Below the pieces are notes generated by a model. The model was given only the letters and a program-made list of their open reading frames with translations, made no database searches and was not told the origin of the DNA. Of a DNA stretch of 64,000 nt, positions 29,488 to 40,462 are shown one piece after another; the first letter of the stretch is position 1, and the number at the start of each line of letters is the position of its first letter. Source of the stretch: Tillus elongatus. Lineage: Eukaryota; Arthropoda; Insecta; Coleoptera; Cleridae. The stretch is taken from assembly GCA_964006375.1 (NCBI GenBank), contig OZ023262.1, positions 55,627,366 to 55,691,365 of the forward strand, given 5' to 3'. Both the position numbers and the translations under genes were made by a program.

Positions 29488-31644
29488 TGGGCTAGATTGT
29501 TGACTTTTAAAGGGAAACTCCTATTTCTAAATGAGATAGGCGAAAACTAATGTCGGTGTCTGAGGTTCAATTTTCATGGCAAATATGATGAAAACTGCAT
29601 ATCGATGTCTATCACCGTTTGAGAGATACAGGGTGTTTGAAAATGAGAATTTTTGGAAAGGGGCTTTCGTTTTTTCCCATTGAATTTTATTTTTCTGAAA
29701 ACATTTCTAAAGCACTTTTTACGTGTAATTCAATAGTGTAAATTACATTTTTTTAAATTTATATTTATGTGGTTATAAACAGAAAAATCATTTTTTTAAA
29801 TATTGTCTGGCATATTTGAGTAAAACTTAGAATTACCGCTTCCAAAATATAGCACGCTTGATGTTTTGCACAACTCTTCTTTGAAAAATAGAGCATCAAA
29901 GTTCTTAAGTATAACTTGTAAAAAGCATAATTTGACAAGTAGCCTTTGGACGACGCGGCAACAAAATATAGTGGCACTGTTTATTGCTAGCTGTCAAATT
30001 TTTAATTAGATAAAAAAGACGATTTTTGTTTCTTGGCTTTTGTTCAATTTTCAAATTAAATTTGTCATGGAATTCCAAAATTATGAAAGATGGGACATAA
30101 TTGTTTCATACAAGCAAATGTGAATGCAGGGGCTAGAAGTGATTTGTACCACGAGCGGTATCCAGAGAGGAGACAACCATTCAAAGATATTTTCGCAAGA
30201 TTTCCACAAAATATAATTAACAATGGTCAATTTGAGAACAAAATACATAAAAGTAGTGGTTACAAGAAATAGTAATTTTAGGAGCTGTCGAAAATAATCA
30301 GAGAAGCTCAACGCGAAAGTTAACGATATCAACAGGATTACCAAGAACTAATGTTAGACGGATATTGAAAAAGCACAAATTTAAGTCATACAGGACTAGA
30401 AACGTTCATGACATTAAACCAGTGGATTTTGAATGCCTGATGGAGTTTTGTCAATGGTTCTTATAGAAAATTGTAACCAAAAGCATGATTTTCTGTTGAA
30501 CTGTATTTGGACAGACAAAGCTTATGTAAGTAGTGCTGGTAGTTTCAACCACCCATTGTTATACTTGGGCACAAGAAAATCCTCATTCAATTTTGGAGCA
30601 GAGAAATCAAGGAAGATTTGGGTTTAGTGTGCGGACATGTATTTTCAGGGGTTGGATTATTGGTCCGGTTATTTACAATGGCCCGGTCAACTTCTAGACG
30701 TATCTGCAAATTTTGGGGCAACAAATCTATTGTTGACGAACAGCTGTTGATTTTCAGCAGCAGATTTTTTCAGCAAGACGGGCACCGCCCCACAATGCTG
30801 CAATTGTTATCAATCTTTTTGACAATCAATTTTTGCAATAATTGGATAGCTAACCAAAGTCACCGGACTTAATGTGTGGACTTTTATCTTTGGGGAAGGT
30901 TGAAAGACCTAATTTTTCAATTCGCCTCTAGACAAGACTTAGAACTGACGGTGTTGCAAGCTTTTGCACTTCTCACCCCCATTGAACTCATTAACTGAGC
31001 AAGACATGTTTAGAAAATATGCCGTTTGTGCATATGCAGAAACGGTCGACATTTTGAAAACCTCTTGAATTATAGGTAATTAGCCCCATTGCTTCCTCCA
31101 TAAAATTCTAGTTTCCTGTTTATTGTTGATGTTTAGTTTCGGTACTAGTTATTAGTTTTGTTAATTAATTTTTATTTTAAATATTCGTTAAGAGATAGAT
31201 TTAGCTGTAGCTCTTACTATAAACATGAGATGTAATTACTTCTGTGAACCGCTTTATTCTAATATTTTTGGAATGGTAAATTAAAGCTTTACTCAAATAT
31301 GCCAAAATAGAGAGGTGTCTCATTTGAAAGTGATTTTTCTTTTTAGCTACAAAAATATAATTAAGAAAAAATGTAATCAATCTAACCATTGAATTACACA
31401 TAAAAAAGTGCTTTAGAAACAATGCAATAGAAATTTAAAAAAATCAATAGCAAATAAGTTATAACCACTTTCCAAAAATGCACAGTTTAAAAAAATACAC
31501 TATATCTCTGAAACAGTGATAGATATCAATATGGGATCTTCACCATTAAGTTTGTCATAAAAATTTACCTTAGACGACACCAGTTTTCGCCTATAGTATT
31601 TAGAAATAGGAGTCTTCCTTTAAAAGTGAGCAATTTGCCCAGTC
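29488..31644. mobile_element. DNA transposon with ~400-bp inverted repeats and broken transposase
   Basis: 29488-29880 and 31260-31644 are inverted, diverged copies. Shared blocks include ACTCCTATTTCTAAAT, GGCGAAAACTNNTGTCG, GATNTCTATCACNGTTT, CTAAAGCACTTTTT and TGGCATATTTGAGTAAA. A Tc1/mariner-like transposase relic lies between them (30067-31070). The long inverted repeats are unlike typical short mariner ends. Confidence 0.75.
30067..31070 (+). pseudogene. transposase relic (helix-turn-helix plus DDE, IS630/Tc1-mariner-like)
   Basis: Frames on the plus strand read MEFQNYERWDII, then (frameshift near 30100) HERYPERRQPFKDIFARFP, TRLPRTNVRRILKKHKFKSY, FCQWFL, FLLNCIWTDKAYVSSAG (first Asp), LVCGHVFSGVGLL, FSSRFFQQDGHRPTM (second Asp) and VDFYLWGRLKDLIFQ. 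Several frameshifts and stops break it. The recognisable order makes the family clear, but it cannot encode an enzyme. Confidence 0.75.
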
Positions 31645-32068
31645 ACACTGAATAAAATTCCAAACTACATTTTATCTGAATAAAATATAAGTAGGGGAGA
31701 GTGGGGCACATGTGGACAGTTGGTTTTTTTCTGTCCAGTTTTTTTCCGAATTGTTCTAATTCGGTGGTTTTGTTATTTCTGTGGCGTGAAAGTAAATATT
31801 CAGTTTTTTAGAGATTTTCGTATTATTCAGTCACATTCTGTGTTTCCTTATGAAGTGGATAACTATCATATTTGATATTAGGTAAGTTCCTACAGTTTTG
31901 TTATAGTCATAATCAAAAAAATATATATCCGCCATTCTTGAGAAACAATACATATGGGGCAGATGTGGACATCAAGGTTGGGGTACAAGTGAAGAGTGTC
32001 CACTTGTGCCCCATATGTTTTTCCGTAATAAAACAATGTAGATAGTGTTTTTTATTTATCTTAAAGGT

Positions 32069-32248
32069 CGAAACATTGTGAGAACAAGAACATACATCAG
32101 ACAAACTGATAGAACTAATATTTCTGAAAACGTGGTAGTATATCACGATATAAGAAATTGTAATGGGTCAATAAGAAACATAGCACAAAAATATGGATTG
32201 AAGAAGTCCATGTTACATAAAAGACTTAAAAAACTTAACAAAATATAA
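32069..32248 (+). pseudogene. pogo transposase N-terminal psq/CENP-B-like helix-turn-helix
   Basis: Encodes RTYIRQTDRTNISENVVVYH followed by GSIRNIAQKYGLKKSMLHKR, the pattern of the psq HTH of pogo transposases. The frame ends at a TAA at 32246 shortly after; downstream sequence is decayed. Confidence 0.7.
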
Positions 32249-32576
32249 TTTATATGGAAATACCAGACATACAGTTTACATCAAAATTTACAACACCGCA
32301 GATTTTTTTAAATGAAGAAGAGGTGCATAGTAAAGTATAATCTTCAATCTTCGAAGTTACAATATGGATTAACCTACTTTTAAATTCGAACATTTGCCTA
32401 TGAGTATGTGTTGAAAAAAATGTTCCAAAGTCATGGTCAGAAAGTTGGAGTTGATTAAATGAAACGTTTCATGAAGCGTCACAATAATTTAGCTTATCGA
32501 AAACCGGAGTTCACGAGTCTAGAAACATGAGTTTTAATAAAGTTAATGTAGACATCTTGTTTGATAACCTAGAGAG

Positions 32577-33520
32577 TCACCCAAATCACCACAACACATA
32601 TTTCAGAGACCTTACGATCGTTTCGTTGACAAAGTTGATATGGTACGGTGGACAAATCATGTGTGGCACAACATATATGGGATAATAACCACCACATTGA
32701 CAAACAAAATTTGAAACTTGTCAAAAATGTCAGACATCAAACTATGCTTGATTCATTAGAAATTATTTTTATATTACGGTCTATTAAGAACAAAACTTCA
32801 TTAAATCGTGCGGCACCTGTAATTTCTAGCCCTTTGTTTTCTCTTTGCATTTGACCGCTTAAATACTCCTAATTTGTCTGGTAGAATAATAAATTATTGT
32901 CAATAACTCGACCGGTTTATACATATACTAATCACTATGTTTGTCTTGATTTAAATACCTGTTCGGTTTTTTGTATCTGTGTAGTCAATATAAATATTTT
33001 CACGTAGAATTAAAATCAATATAAATATAGTTTTTATGTAGTATTTTAGTTGAACTAATTTTCTTTGTTAAAGTTAACACGGTGAGACAGACATCTGGGT
33101 TTTTTGTTTTCTATTTTTAAAAGAGATGAGTTGAGTTGACGTTGTTTATCTCACCAGATGTCTTTATCGGCATGAACCAATATCCACATAGTAAATTTCT
33201 AAATCGAAAGGAAACGTGCTGACTCTTTAAAGAACTCTGGTCCTTTTAATACCTATATTAGATAAGGGTCATAAATTTGTCGACCAAAAGATTAAAGCAG
33301 GTCTCCGACCTGTTTCACTGCGCGATAAACAAACGATCGTTCTTGGACGACAACTTTACTTCGGACTAATTCGTTTATCTGCACGTGATATAAATATACA
33401 GGATCTAGTTTTTTATGCTAGAATTTTCTTCCTCTGAAGATGTTGACTTTGTCAACAAAATGATCGTAAGGTCTCTGAAATATGTGTTGTGGTTGATTTT
33501 GGTGTTCTCCAAGTGTACTT
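32577..33520. mobile_element. Penelope-like element fragment with 12-bp target duplication
   Basis: AACCTAGAGAGT occurs on both sides (32565-32576 and 33521-33532). The insert starts and ends with inverted copies of a ~75-bp repeat (CACAACACATATTTCAGAGA, CCTTACGATCGTTTCGTTGA). Near the left end the plus strand encodes VAQHIWDNNHHIDKQNLKLV and LDSLEIIF, matching the end of the GIY-YIG endonuclease of Penelope-like elements. The right repeat, read forward, has CTGAAGA, a GTTGAC/GTCAAC stem and an AAAATG version of GAAAC, i.e. a worn hammerhead-like motif. Confidence 0.7.
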
Positions 33521-33540
33521 AACCTAGAGAGTGTTTACCA

Positions 33541-34106
33541 AAAATGGTCATAAATAAAGGCTGTCAGCACGTGGGACAAGCAGTTGGGTCAGAAAGAGGT
33601 GAGCAAGTGACTTTTGTTGAAATAATCATTGCCAGTGTACATGCTATTCCACCTGTTTATATCTTCCCACGAGTGATATTGAAAGAGTCATTGATCATAG
33701 CTCCAGAAGGCAGCATTGGTATTGTTTCTTGAAGCAGTTGGATGTCCAACGAGGGATTCCTATAAGTTGTAAAACATTAAAAAAAAACATGCATGCTTCT
33801 AAGGAAAACCCTGCCTTAATACATTTGGATAACCATAATACACATGCAAAGTTAGATGTTATATTGTATTGCAAAGAAAATGGTTTAGTAATCTTGACGT
33901 TTCCTCCCCACACAACACATTGTTTAACAGCCTCTAGATGTGTATTTGTGCCTTTTAAAGCTCGTCATGCAGCATTCAACTTATGGATTTCTAAACATCT
34001 GGGAAAAGTTATTACAATTTATGATATTGCACATTTAACGGCTCCAGCCATTAATAGAAAAAAACATTTCTTCTGGGTTTTTAAAAACTGGTTGTTATCC
34101 CTTTAA
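33541..34106 (+). pseudogene. pogo transposase DDE fragment
   Basis: VINKGCQHVGQAVGSERGEQ and IPPVYIFPRV precede a frameshift near 33730. HASKENPALIHLDNHNTHAK carries the DNHxxH second catalytic Asp, and LTFPPHTTHCL, FVPFKARHAAFN and LGKVITIYDIAHL follow. The region then runs to 34630, where the gypsy element interrupts it; the remaining C-terminal DNA resumes after 39455. Stops and frameshifts make it inactive. Confidence 0.8.
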
Positions 34107-34625
34107 TAAAAATATACTTTCCTCTGAAGATTTGGTTGGAGCTGAAGTTATTGAAGTCAGCGATGTATCGCAACAAGATAACACAAGTGATGTTTGCCCA
34201 AATTCCTTTACCTTGTCTAACTGCGAAATGTCTTTTACTTCATTAGCTAATTTTCAATCACGACTCAACATTAGTTTACCTGTTTTAACTACCAAAAAAC
34301 AATGTTCCCAAATTGTAATTATTTCAGATGTAAAGCTTACTTCAGAAGAGGTCCGTCCTGTGAGAGTGTTCTAGGAAAGGAAGAAAGAAAAAATAGACCA
34401 TCCTGACCAATACACCAGAAAAAATAGATTAGAGAATGAAATAAGAGAAAACCGAAAAAACAGACACTGGCTGAAGAAAGAAAGGCAGGAAGTATACAAA
34501 AAAAGCCTAATTCCATATTCAAATAGTTTTTGATGAGAAAATCTCAGAAAGTGAAATTGAGAATTATTGCAAAGAATCAGATAATAGTCTTATGGAATCT
34601 GAGACTGAAGATAGTAAAGATTTTG

Positions 34626-34630
34626 GATAG
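34626..34630. repeat. 5-bp target duplication of gypsy element, left
   Basis: GATAG, repeated exactly at 39450-39454 after the right LTR. Confidence 0.85.
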
Positions 34631-34845
34631 TGACATGTATGTGAATGTCAGTTGTCATATGTACGAGCATGCGCCCTCCAGCGCAGCGTCGACGCATTGT
34701 CACAGCTCGACCATCGCCACTTGCTACCTAGCTGACGGTAAGTCAACATCGTCATTATTATTAAGTTGTTATTCTGTGTTAATAAATAGTTAGTTATTAA
34801 ACCAGTGTTATTAATCCTTGCACAAACCCACTTACAGACTTATCA
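34631..34845 (+). repeat. gypsy 5' LTR
   Basis: Starts TGACATGTATGTG, ends ACAGACTTATCA. Contains AATAAATAG as a possible polyadenylation signal near 34781. Compared with the 3' LTR, its first bases lack CG (TGACATG versus TGCGACATG). Confidence 0.9.
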
Positions 34846-35106
34846 TTGGCGACGAGGATAACTAATGTGCAAGTGAAACGGTACCGTAAAATCAAAAATA
34901 ATAAACGGAAACCGCATGGTGAGAGCCTAGTCGCGTGTGTAAAAATTGTAACTTTCCCTCCTTTTAGTCTACACGAAGAAAAATTTGTGTTGAACGCGCT
35001 TAAAACAAATAAGTTTTGTGTCGAACAGCAATAAAATTTTAGTGTTCCGCGGATATTTGAATCGAAACCACGTGCATCTGTTAATACGCAAATACAACAT
35101 TTAATA

Positions 35107-35268
35107 ATGGCGGCGATCGGAAGTATGTCGGAATACAATAACGGAGAAGACTTCAGCGTGTACGAAGAAAAACTATCCCAATATTGTAAGGCAAACAAGG
35201 TCGACAGCGATCTCAAAGTAGCCATGTTAATTAGCCTTATAGGTACACATAGGTATAGGTACATATAA
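35107..35268 (+). pseudogene. gypsy gag N-terminal part, cut off by frameshift
   Basis: From ATG 35107 the frame encodes a typical gag start (NNGEDFSVYEEKLSQYCKAN, then DSDLKVAMLISLIGT) and stops at TAA 35266-35268. Gag continues in another frame immediately downstream. The cause is a 16-bp insertion at 35248-35263 that repeats the neighbouring AGGTACA-type sequence. Confidence 0.85.
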
Positions 35269-35269
35269 A

Positions 35270-38200
35270 GTGCTACGAGATTTATGTTTCCCTACCTTGC
35301 CACAGGATAAAACATACGATGAACTATGTGCAATCCTAAAAAAGCAATTCAGCCTGCCAATCAACGTTTTCAGGGAAAGAATAGCGTTCTTTAAAGCTCA
35401 GCAAGTCAGTCACGAATCCTGTTGTGAGTGGTACGCGAGAATTAAGCGTTTGGCATCAAGTTGTAAGTTTGAACACTTAGTTGATACCCTGCGTGACAAA
35501 TTCATTTGTGGCATGTTACCTGGACCAGTATTGGATCGTCTTGTAGAAGAGTCCCACACAAGGAAGATGGAAGAACTTCTAGAAATCGCCGTAGCCAGAG
35601 AAGCAACCATCTTAAATTCGTCCGAAAATTCAAATTCGGTCAACGCCAACAATGGAATCCATTATTACGGAAATCGGAAACAAGAGTCAGCGCCATCAAG
35701 TTCGAACTACAATTCAACGCATGACTGTAGCGGCGCCTCCAAACGTCAACTTCAAACGAACCAAAGATTTGACAACAACAATGGCGGACGAGAGCGACAA
35801 CAGCAGGATCACAGGAAAATGAAGTGTTCAACTTGTGGGAAAAAACACTTTGGCGAGTGTAAGTACGCCAATTACCGTTGTGTGAAGTGCGGTAAGATAG
35901 GACATCTGGTAAGTGTATGTAAAAACTCTAATAAGATGACCGTTAATAATGTTGATTATGAACAGGTCTCAGAAAATGAACTTCCAATTTGTAATTTAGA
36001 TATGTTCAGTTCAATTTCAGGCCCTATGCTAATTGCAGTTAAGTTAAATAATAAGACATTTTCTTTGGAGCTAGATTCGGGTTCTGCAGTATCAACTTTA
36101 AAATATGACTGTTTTAAGAAAAATTTCAATCATATTCCCCTCCACAATACAACCTTAACTTTTAAAGGTTACACTGGTGAGATGATTTTACCTGAAGGTT
36201 TTGTCAATCTCAAGGTAGAATATTTAAATAAGAGTGTAGTAATGAAATTTTTCGTAGTTAAAAATGCAACCACTGGTTTGCTAGGCCGTTATTTTATTTG
36301 TAAATTTAATTTGACACTAGTCCCTTCTATAAACTCGACCTGTATAAGCGAGTTAAAAGAGACATTGATCAAGCAGTTTCCAGAAGTTTTTGATGGAAAA
36401 TTAGGGTGTTTTAAGTATGCAAAGATAAGCTTACATCTAAAGCCTGATGCGGTTCCGCATCATCATAAGCCCAAACCTGTCCCATTAGCGTTACAGCACA
36501 AAATTGAACACAAGTTAAACCGCATGGAGAGCAACGGTATCATAACTCCCGTTATTTCTAGCCCCTGGTCATCATACACAGTACCTGTAATGCGTAAAAA
36601 TGGAACAATACGTATTTGTGGCAGCTATATTAAATTAAACAAACAGCTAGAGTCATACTACTATCCATTGCCAAGCATTGATAGTCTCTTTGCAAAACTG
36701 CATGGTTGCATTAAATTTTCAAAAATTGATCTAAGCGACGCTTACATGCAGTTTCAGCTAGATGAGAAATCAAAATGTTTAGCAACTATATCTACGCATA
36801 AAGGACTGTATATGATGAATCGGATGCCCTTTGGAATTAAGTGTGCAAGTTTTTATTTTCAAAAGTATATTGACCAGTTGTTCCAAGGAACAAACAACAT
36901 ATTTACATTTCAAGATGATATCTTAATTGGGCATCGGGAGCATGACAACCATTTAAAAGTACTTCAAAGCGTATTCAAAATATTGTCTGAAGCAGGACTA
37001 AAGGTGAATATTGAAAAATGTAAATTTTTTGAAGACAAGGTATCTTATTTGGGGTTTGTTTTGTCTAAAGAAGGCATTTCCAAATGTGAAACCAAAATTC
37101 GAGCCATCAAAGATGCTCCTAAACCAACAAATCTCACACAATTAAAGTCGTTTTTGGGTTTAGTTAATTTTTATTCGAGATATATACCTTTAGCTCATTT
37201 AGCTGCTCCGTTATATAAGCTTTTAAAGAAGAACTCTCAATTCCACTGGTCTTCGGAATGTGAGAAAGCGTTTAGGCATATAAAAAGTCTGTTGTCATCT
37301 GATCAAGTACTGGCATACTTTGATCCGAAGTTACCAATCTTTGTAACAACGGATGCATCTGAAAACGGCATTGCAGCAGTCCTAACTCATAGGATGCATG
37401 ACGGATCAGAAAAAATGGTCGCATGTGTCTCACGCACATACAGCAAAGCTGAACAAAACTATGCCACAGTACACAAAGAAAGTCTTGCGTGTTACTATGG
37501 TGTAAGGAAATTTGAGCAATACCTGTATGGTGTGAAGTTCACACTTCGCACTGATCAAAAAGCACTTGTTTCTATTTTGAGCAATAAGAAAGACACTAAT
37601 CAGACATGTGCAAATCGTTTAAAAAGGTATGCCTTATACCTGTCTAATTTTGACTACGAAGTGGTTCACATAAGCGGAAATCAAAATATTATTGCGGACT
37701 GTTTGTCAAGGTTGCCAGTTTCTGAATCTCTGCCAGAAGACACAGACTGGGAAGACCGTATCTATTTTATGGACTTCATGGATCATACACCAATAAGTAA
37801 CCAAACGGTAAAAACCCACACCGAAAATGATAGCATTCTACAAACCGTGATTCGTTGTGTGAAAAGTAATTGGCCTCGGGATATTATATCAGATTTGAAA
37901 CCATTCTTTCACCGAAAACATCATTTGAATGTGATCAACAAATGTTTATTTTGGGGAGATAGAATAGTTATTCCTACCTCATTGCAGTCGTTAGTGCTAA
38001 GAGAACTGCACAATACTCACCAAGGGGTAGTGAGAATGAAATCTCTAGCCAGGCAGTATATGTGGTTTCCTGGGATTGATAAAAGAATCGAGAACTTAGT
38101 TGCATCATGCACAAAGTGTTTACAGACACGTGCAGATCCACCGAAGCAATCAGTTCCCTGGCCCTTAGCCCAAAAGCCATTTGAGACTGTACACATAGAC

Positions 38201-39190
38201 TTTTTCTCTGTATATAATAGAAGCTACTTAATCTTAATCGATTCATACTCAAAATGGATAGAAGTATACCCAATGAATGACATGACTTCTGACAACACCA
38301 TAGCAGCGCTGCGAAATTGTTTCACAAGGTTTGGTCTTCCTAATACTGTCGTATCTGATAATGGACCCTCACTAGTGTCCAACCAGATGCAGAATTTTTA
38401 TAAAAACAATGGAATTAGTCATATAACAATTCCTCCGTTTAATCCCCAGAGTAATGGGTTAGCGGAAAATGCAGTTCGCATTATAAAACATAAGTTGACA
38501 ACAGAGATAGCCAATCTCAAAAGAGCAACGAACGAAGTAGACACAATATTAAGTAGGATATTGTTTATGTACCGATCTACTCCTCATGCAACAACTAAGG
38601 TATCACCAGCTGAACTTATGCTGGGTAGAAAACTAAGGACAAGATTAGATCTACTTAGAGATCTACCCGTGCCACAGCCACAAAGTGATCATACAAAACT
38701 TCGAAGAGCGCACTTGCCTGGAAAAATTGTAATGGTCAGGGATTATCGAGTACAGAATAAAAAAGGGTGGGCCTTAGCAACTGTGGTTAAGCGTATTGGT
38801 GGAGCAGTTTATATTTGTAGGACAAATGAAGGCCATGTCTGGAAAAGGCATGTCAACCAGATAATAAGTACTGAAATAGATCCTGTCTCTTTTAACCGAG
38901 CATACCCTAATCTTAGTATTAATGTAGATAAATCTAGTACAATAATTGTAAATAGCTGTAATAAAAACATTGTAGAGAATAGTGTAAGTCCTCAGGCTAG
39001 TGCTCCAGACTCACCAAATGAAGTCGCGAGCGACACTACGGATGGTTGTAATGTAGACATAAGTAGTTCTAAGGAATACACTCACAAGGAACTATTGGAA
39101 ATCATAGGTTTACCCCATGATTATTGTAAGTCAAAGCCAATTCGCCCTAAGCGAAATATTAAACCACCCCTAAGGTATGGTCATGACTAG
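35270..39190 (+). CDS. gypsy gag-pol polyprotein (open frame, lacks its own gag start)
   Basis: A 1306-codon open frame. In order: rest of gag (residues 1-180), two zinc knuckles (CSTC..C and CVKCGKIGHLVSVC, ending near 217), an aspartic protease with DSG at 269-271, and a reverse transcriptase with PLPSIDSLFAKLHGCIKFSK and a FQDD catalytic box at 547-550 in place of the usual YxDD. RNase H has TTDASE at 693-698. The integrase has its HHCC finger (H914/H917, C947/C950) and catalytic D977, D1030 and E1066 (D-x52-D-x35-E). All catalytic residues are present. The first codon in the frame is a GTG at 35270, so without the missing upstream gag part the protein would not be made normally. It is one of the best preserved coding regions in the window. 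Confidence 0.9.
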   Translation: MLRDLCFPTLPQDKTYDELCAILKKQFSLPINVFRERIAFFKAQQVSHESCCEWYARIKRLASSCKFEHLVDTLRDKFICGMLPGPVLDRLVEESHTRKMEELLEIAVAREATILNSSENSNSVNANNGIHYYGNRKQESAPSSSNYNSTHDCSGASKRQLQTNQRFDNNNGGRERQQQDHRKMKCSTCGKKHFGECKYANYRCVKCGKIGHLVSVCKNSNKMTVNNVDYEQVSENELPICNLDMFSSISGPMLIAVKLNNKTFSLELDSGSAVSTLKYDCFKKNFNHIPLHNTTLTFKGYTGEMILPEGFVNLKVEYLNKSVVMKFFVVKNATTGLLGRYFICKFNLTLVPSINSTCISELKETLIKQFPEVFDGKLGCFKYAKISLHLKPDAVPHHHKPKPVPLALQHKIEHKLNRMESNGIITPVISSPWSSYTVPVMRKNGTIRICGSYIKLNKQLESYYYPLPSIDSLFAKLHGCIKFSKIDLSDAYMQFQLDEKSKCLATISTHKGLYMMNRMPFGIKCASFYFQKYIDQLFQGTNNIFTFQDDILIGHREHDNHLKVLQSVFKILSEAGLKVNIEKCKFFEDKVSYLGFVLSKEGISKCETKIRAIKDAPKPTNLTQLKSFLGLVNFYSRYIPLAHLAAPLYKLLKKNSQFHWSSECEKAFRHIKSLLSSDQVLAYFDPKLPIFVTTDASENGIAAVLTHRMHDGSEKMVACVSRTYSKAEQNYATVHKESLACYYGVRKFEQYLYGVKFTLRTDQKALVSILSNKKDTNQTCANRLKRYALYLSNFDYEVVHISGNQNIIADCLSRLPVSESLPEDTDWEDRIYFMDFMDHTPISNQTVKTHTENDSILQTVIRCVKSNWPRDIISDLKPFFHRKHHLNVINKCLFWGDRIVIPTSLQSLVLRELHNTHQGVVRMKSLARQYMWFPGIDKRIENLVASCTKCLQTRADPPKQSVPWPLAQKPFETVHIDFFSVYNRSYLILIDSYSKWIEVYPMNDMTSDNTIAALRNCFTRFGLPNTVVSDNGPSLVSNQMQNFYKNNGISHITIPPFNPQSNGLAENAVRIIKHKLTTEIANLKRATNEVDTILSRILFMYRSTPHATTKVSPAELMLGRKLRTRLDLLRDLPVPQPQSDHTKLRRAHLPGKIVMVRDYRVQNKKGWALATVVKRIGGAVYICRTNEGHVWKRHVNQIISTEIDPVSFNRAYPNLSINVDKSSTIIVNSCNKNIVENSVSPQASAPDSPNEVASDTTDGCNVDISSSKEYTHKELLEIIGLPHDYCKSKPIRPKRNIKPPLRYGHD

Positions 39191-39232
39191 AATTTTATGT
39201 AACTGAAATAATTTCAAATTTAAAGGGAGAGA

Positions 39233-39449
39233 TGCGACATGTATGTGAATGTCAGTTGTCATATGTACGAGCATGCGCCCTCCAGCGCAGCGTCGACGCA
39301 TTGTCACAGCTCGACCATCGCCACTTGCTACCTAGCTGACGGTAAGTCAACATCGTCATTATTATTAAGTTGTTATTCTGTGTTAATAAATAGTTAGTTA
39401 TTAAACCAGTGTTATTAATCCTTGCACAAACCCACTTACAGACTTATCA
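39233..39449 (+). repeat. gypsy 3' LTR
   Basis: Starts TGCGACATGTATG, ends CTTATCA; follows the purine tract and precedes the GATAG duplication (39450-39454). Nearly identical to the 5' LTR. Confidence 0.9.
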
Positions 39450-40132
39450 GATAGGATCTTCGAAATTCCAGAAAGGAGATTTTGTTCTCGTTAAATTTGT
39501 GACAAAGAAAACACTTAAATTCTTTGTTGGTCAGATTAAAAACTGACAGTCTAAATTTTTGGTACATTTATAAAAAATGACACCACGACAAAAGTTTGTA
39601 TTTCCAGATCAGAAGGACAACAGTCATCTTTCTGCAGACGATATTGTGCGAAAATTTCCAGCCCCTGAAACGAAAAGTGAAACAGCAATATCTAGGTAGC
39701 TCTTTTTTAAAGCTGTCTGTTAAATTTCAGGGTTATACTATGAGTTAATGTAACATAAACATTAAAAATTGGAGTTGCGGGAAACTTATTAATTGTATTC
39801 ATCAATACCTGTGTCCACATGTGCCCCGCAGAAAATAATGTCTTATGTCCACATGTGCCCCCTTAGGGGACATGTGGACAAATTATAATGCACATGCTCC
39901 AAATAATTTAATTTTTGGAAAATTCAAATGCACATAGAGATTGACAAATATATGAGTGTTACATTGAAGAACTCAACACTTTGCAACGAACCCCATTGTG
40001 CGACAGAAAAAAATTACTGAAATTTGTCCACATGTGCCCCCTCTCCCCTAAAGCGATATTATTCAAAATAGTAAAGTTGTATTCTATCAGTTTGTAGCCG
40101 GGGCCTAAATCAAAATTATAATAAAGCCATAC

Positions 40133-40412
40133 AACATTGTGGGATGTATGACAGGGTTGCCATCTCGGTGCAAAACCAGATAGTATGTTGTCACGACAGT
40201 TCCAAATAACACAAAGTGTTATAAATAGAGACTATGTACAACCAACCAACAATTTTCGTAAATTGTCGGCCCTGGCCCATTTCTTCCCTAATACTGGGAC
40301 ATTATCTCTATTTATAACACTTTGTGTTAATTGGAGCTGTAGTGACAACATACTGAAAAGGTTGGTTGGTTGCGCAGCAAGATGGCGACCCTGTCGTATA
40401 TCTCACAATGTT
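40133..40412. repeat. fold-back element, ~280 bp
   Basis: ACATTGTGGGAT..GACAGGGTTGCCATC at the left is inverted as GATGGCGACCCTGTC..CACAATGT at the right. Inner blocks TAGTATGTTGTCAC, AACACAAAGTGTTATAAAT and ACAACCAACCAAC also pair. The central ~60 bp is unique. It directly precedes the hammerhead-like cassette. Confidence 0.8.
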
Positions 40413-40462
40413 CTAGGAGGCTGGCTACCATAGCCGTATTACTTTATAGGTGTGTTCTCGCT

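Larger units (their letters stand above)
34631..39449 (+). mobile_element. near-intact Ty3/gypsy LTR retrotransposon
   Basis: Two LTRs (215 and 217 bp, almost identical), a GATAG duplication on both sides, a primer-binding-like TGGCGACGAGGAT after the left LTR, a purine tract (AAAGGGAGAG) before the right LTR, and a single long gag-pol frame. High LTR identity means a young insertion. It lies inside the pogo transposase C-terminal region. One 16-bp insertion disrupts gag (see 35248). Confidence 0.92.
31694..40048. mobile_element. pogo-type DNA transposon with nested insertions
   Basis: The left end GGGGAGAGTGGGGCACATG (31694) and the right end CATGTGCCCCCTCTCCCC (to 40048) are inverted repeats flanked on both sides by TA (31692-31693, 40049-40050), the pogo/Tc1 target duplication. 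Extra copies of the GTCCAC(A/T)TGTGCCCC motif lie inside both ends (about 31955, 31997, 39813, 39840 and 39870), likely transposase-binding sites. A psq-type helix-turn-helix fragment and a DDE fragment lie inside. Two later insertions (32577-33520 and 34631-39449) inflate it; without them it would be about 2.6 kb. Confidence 0.82.
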
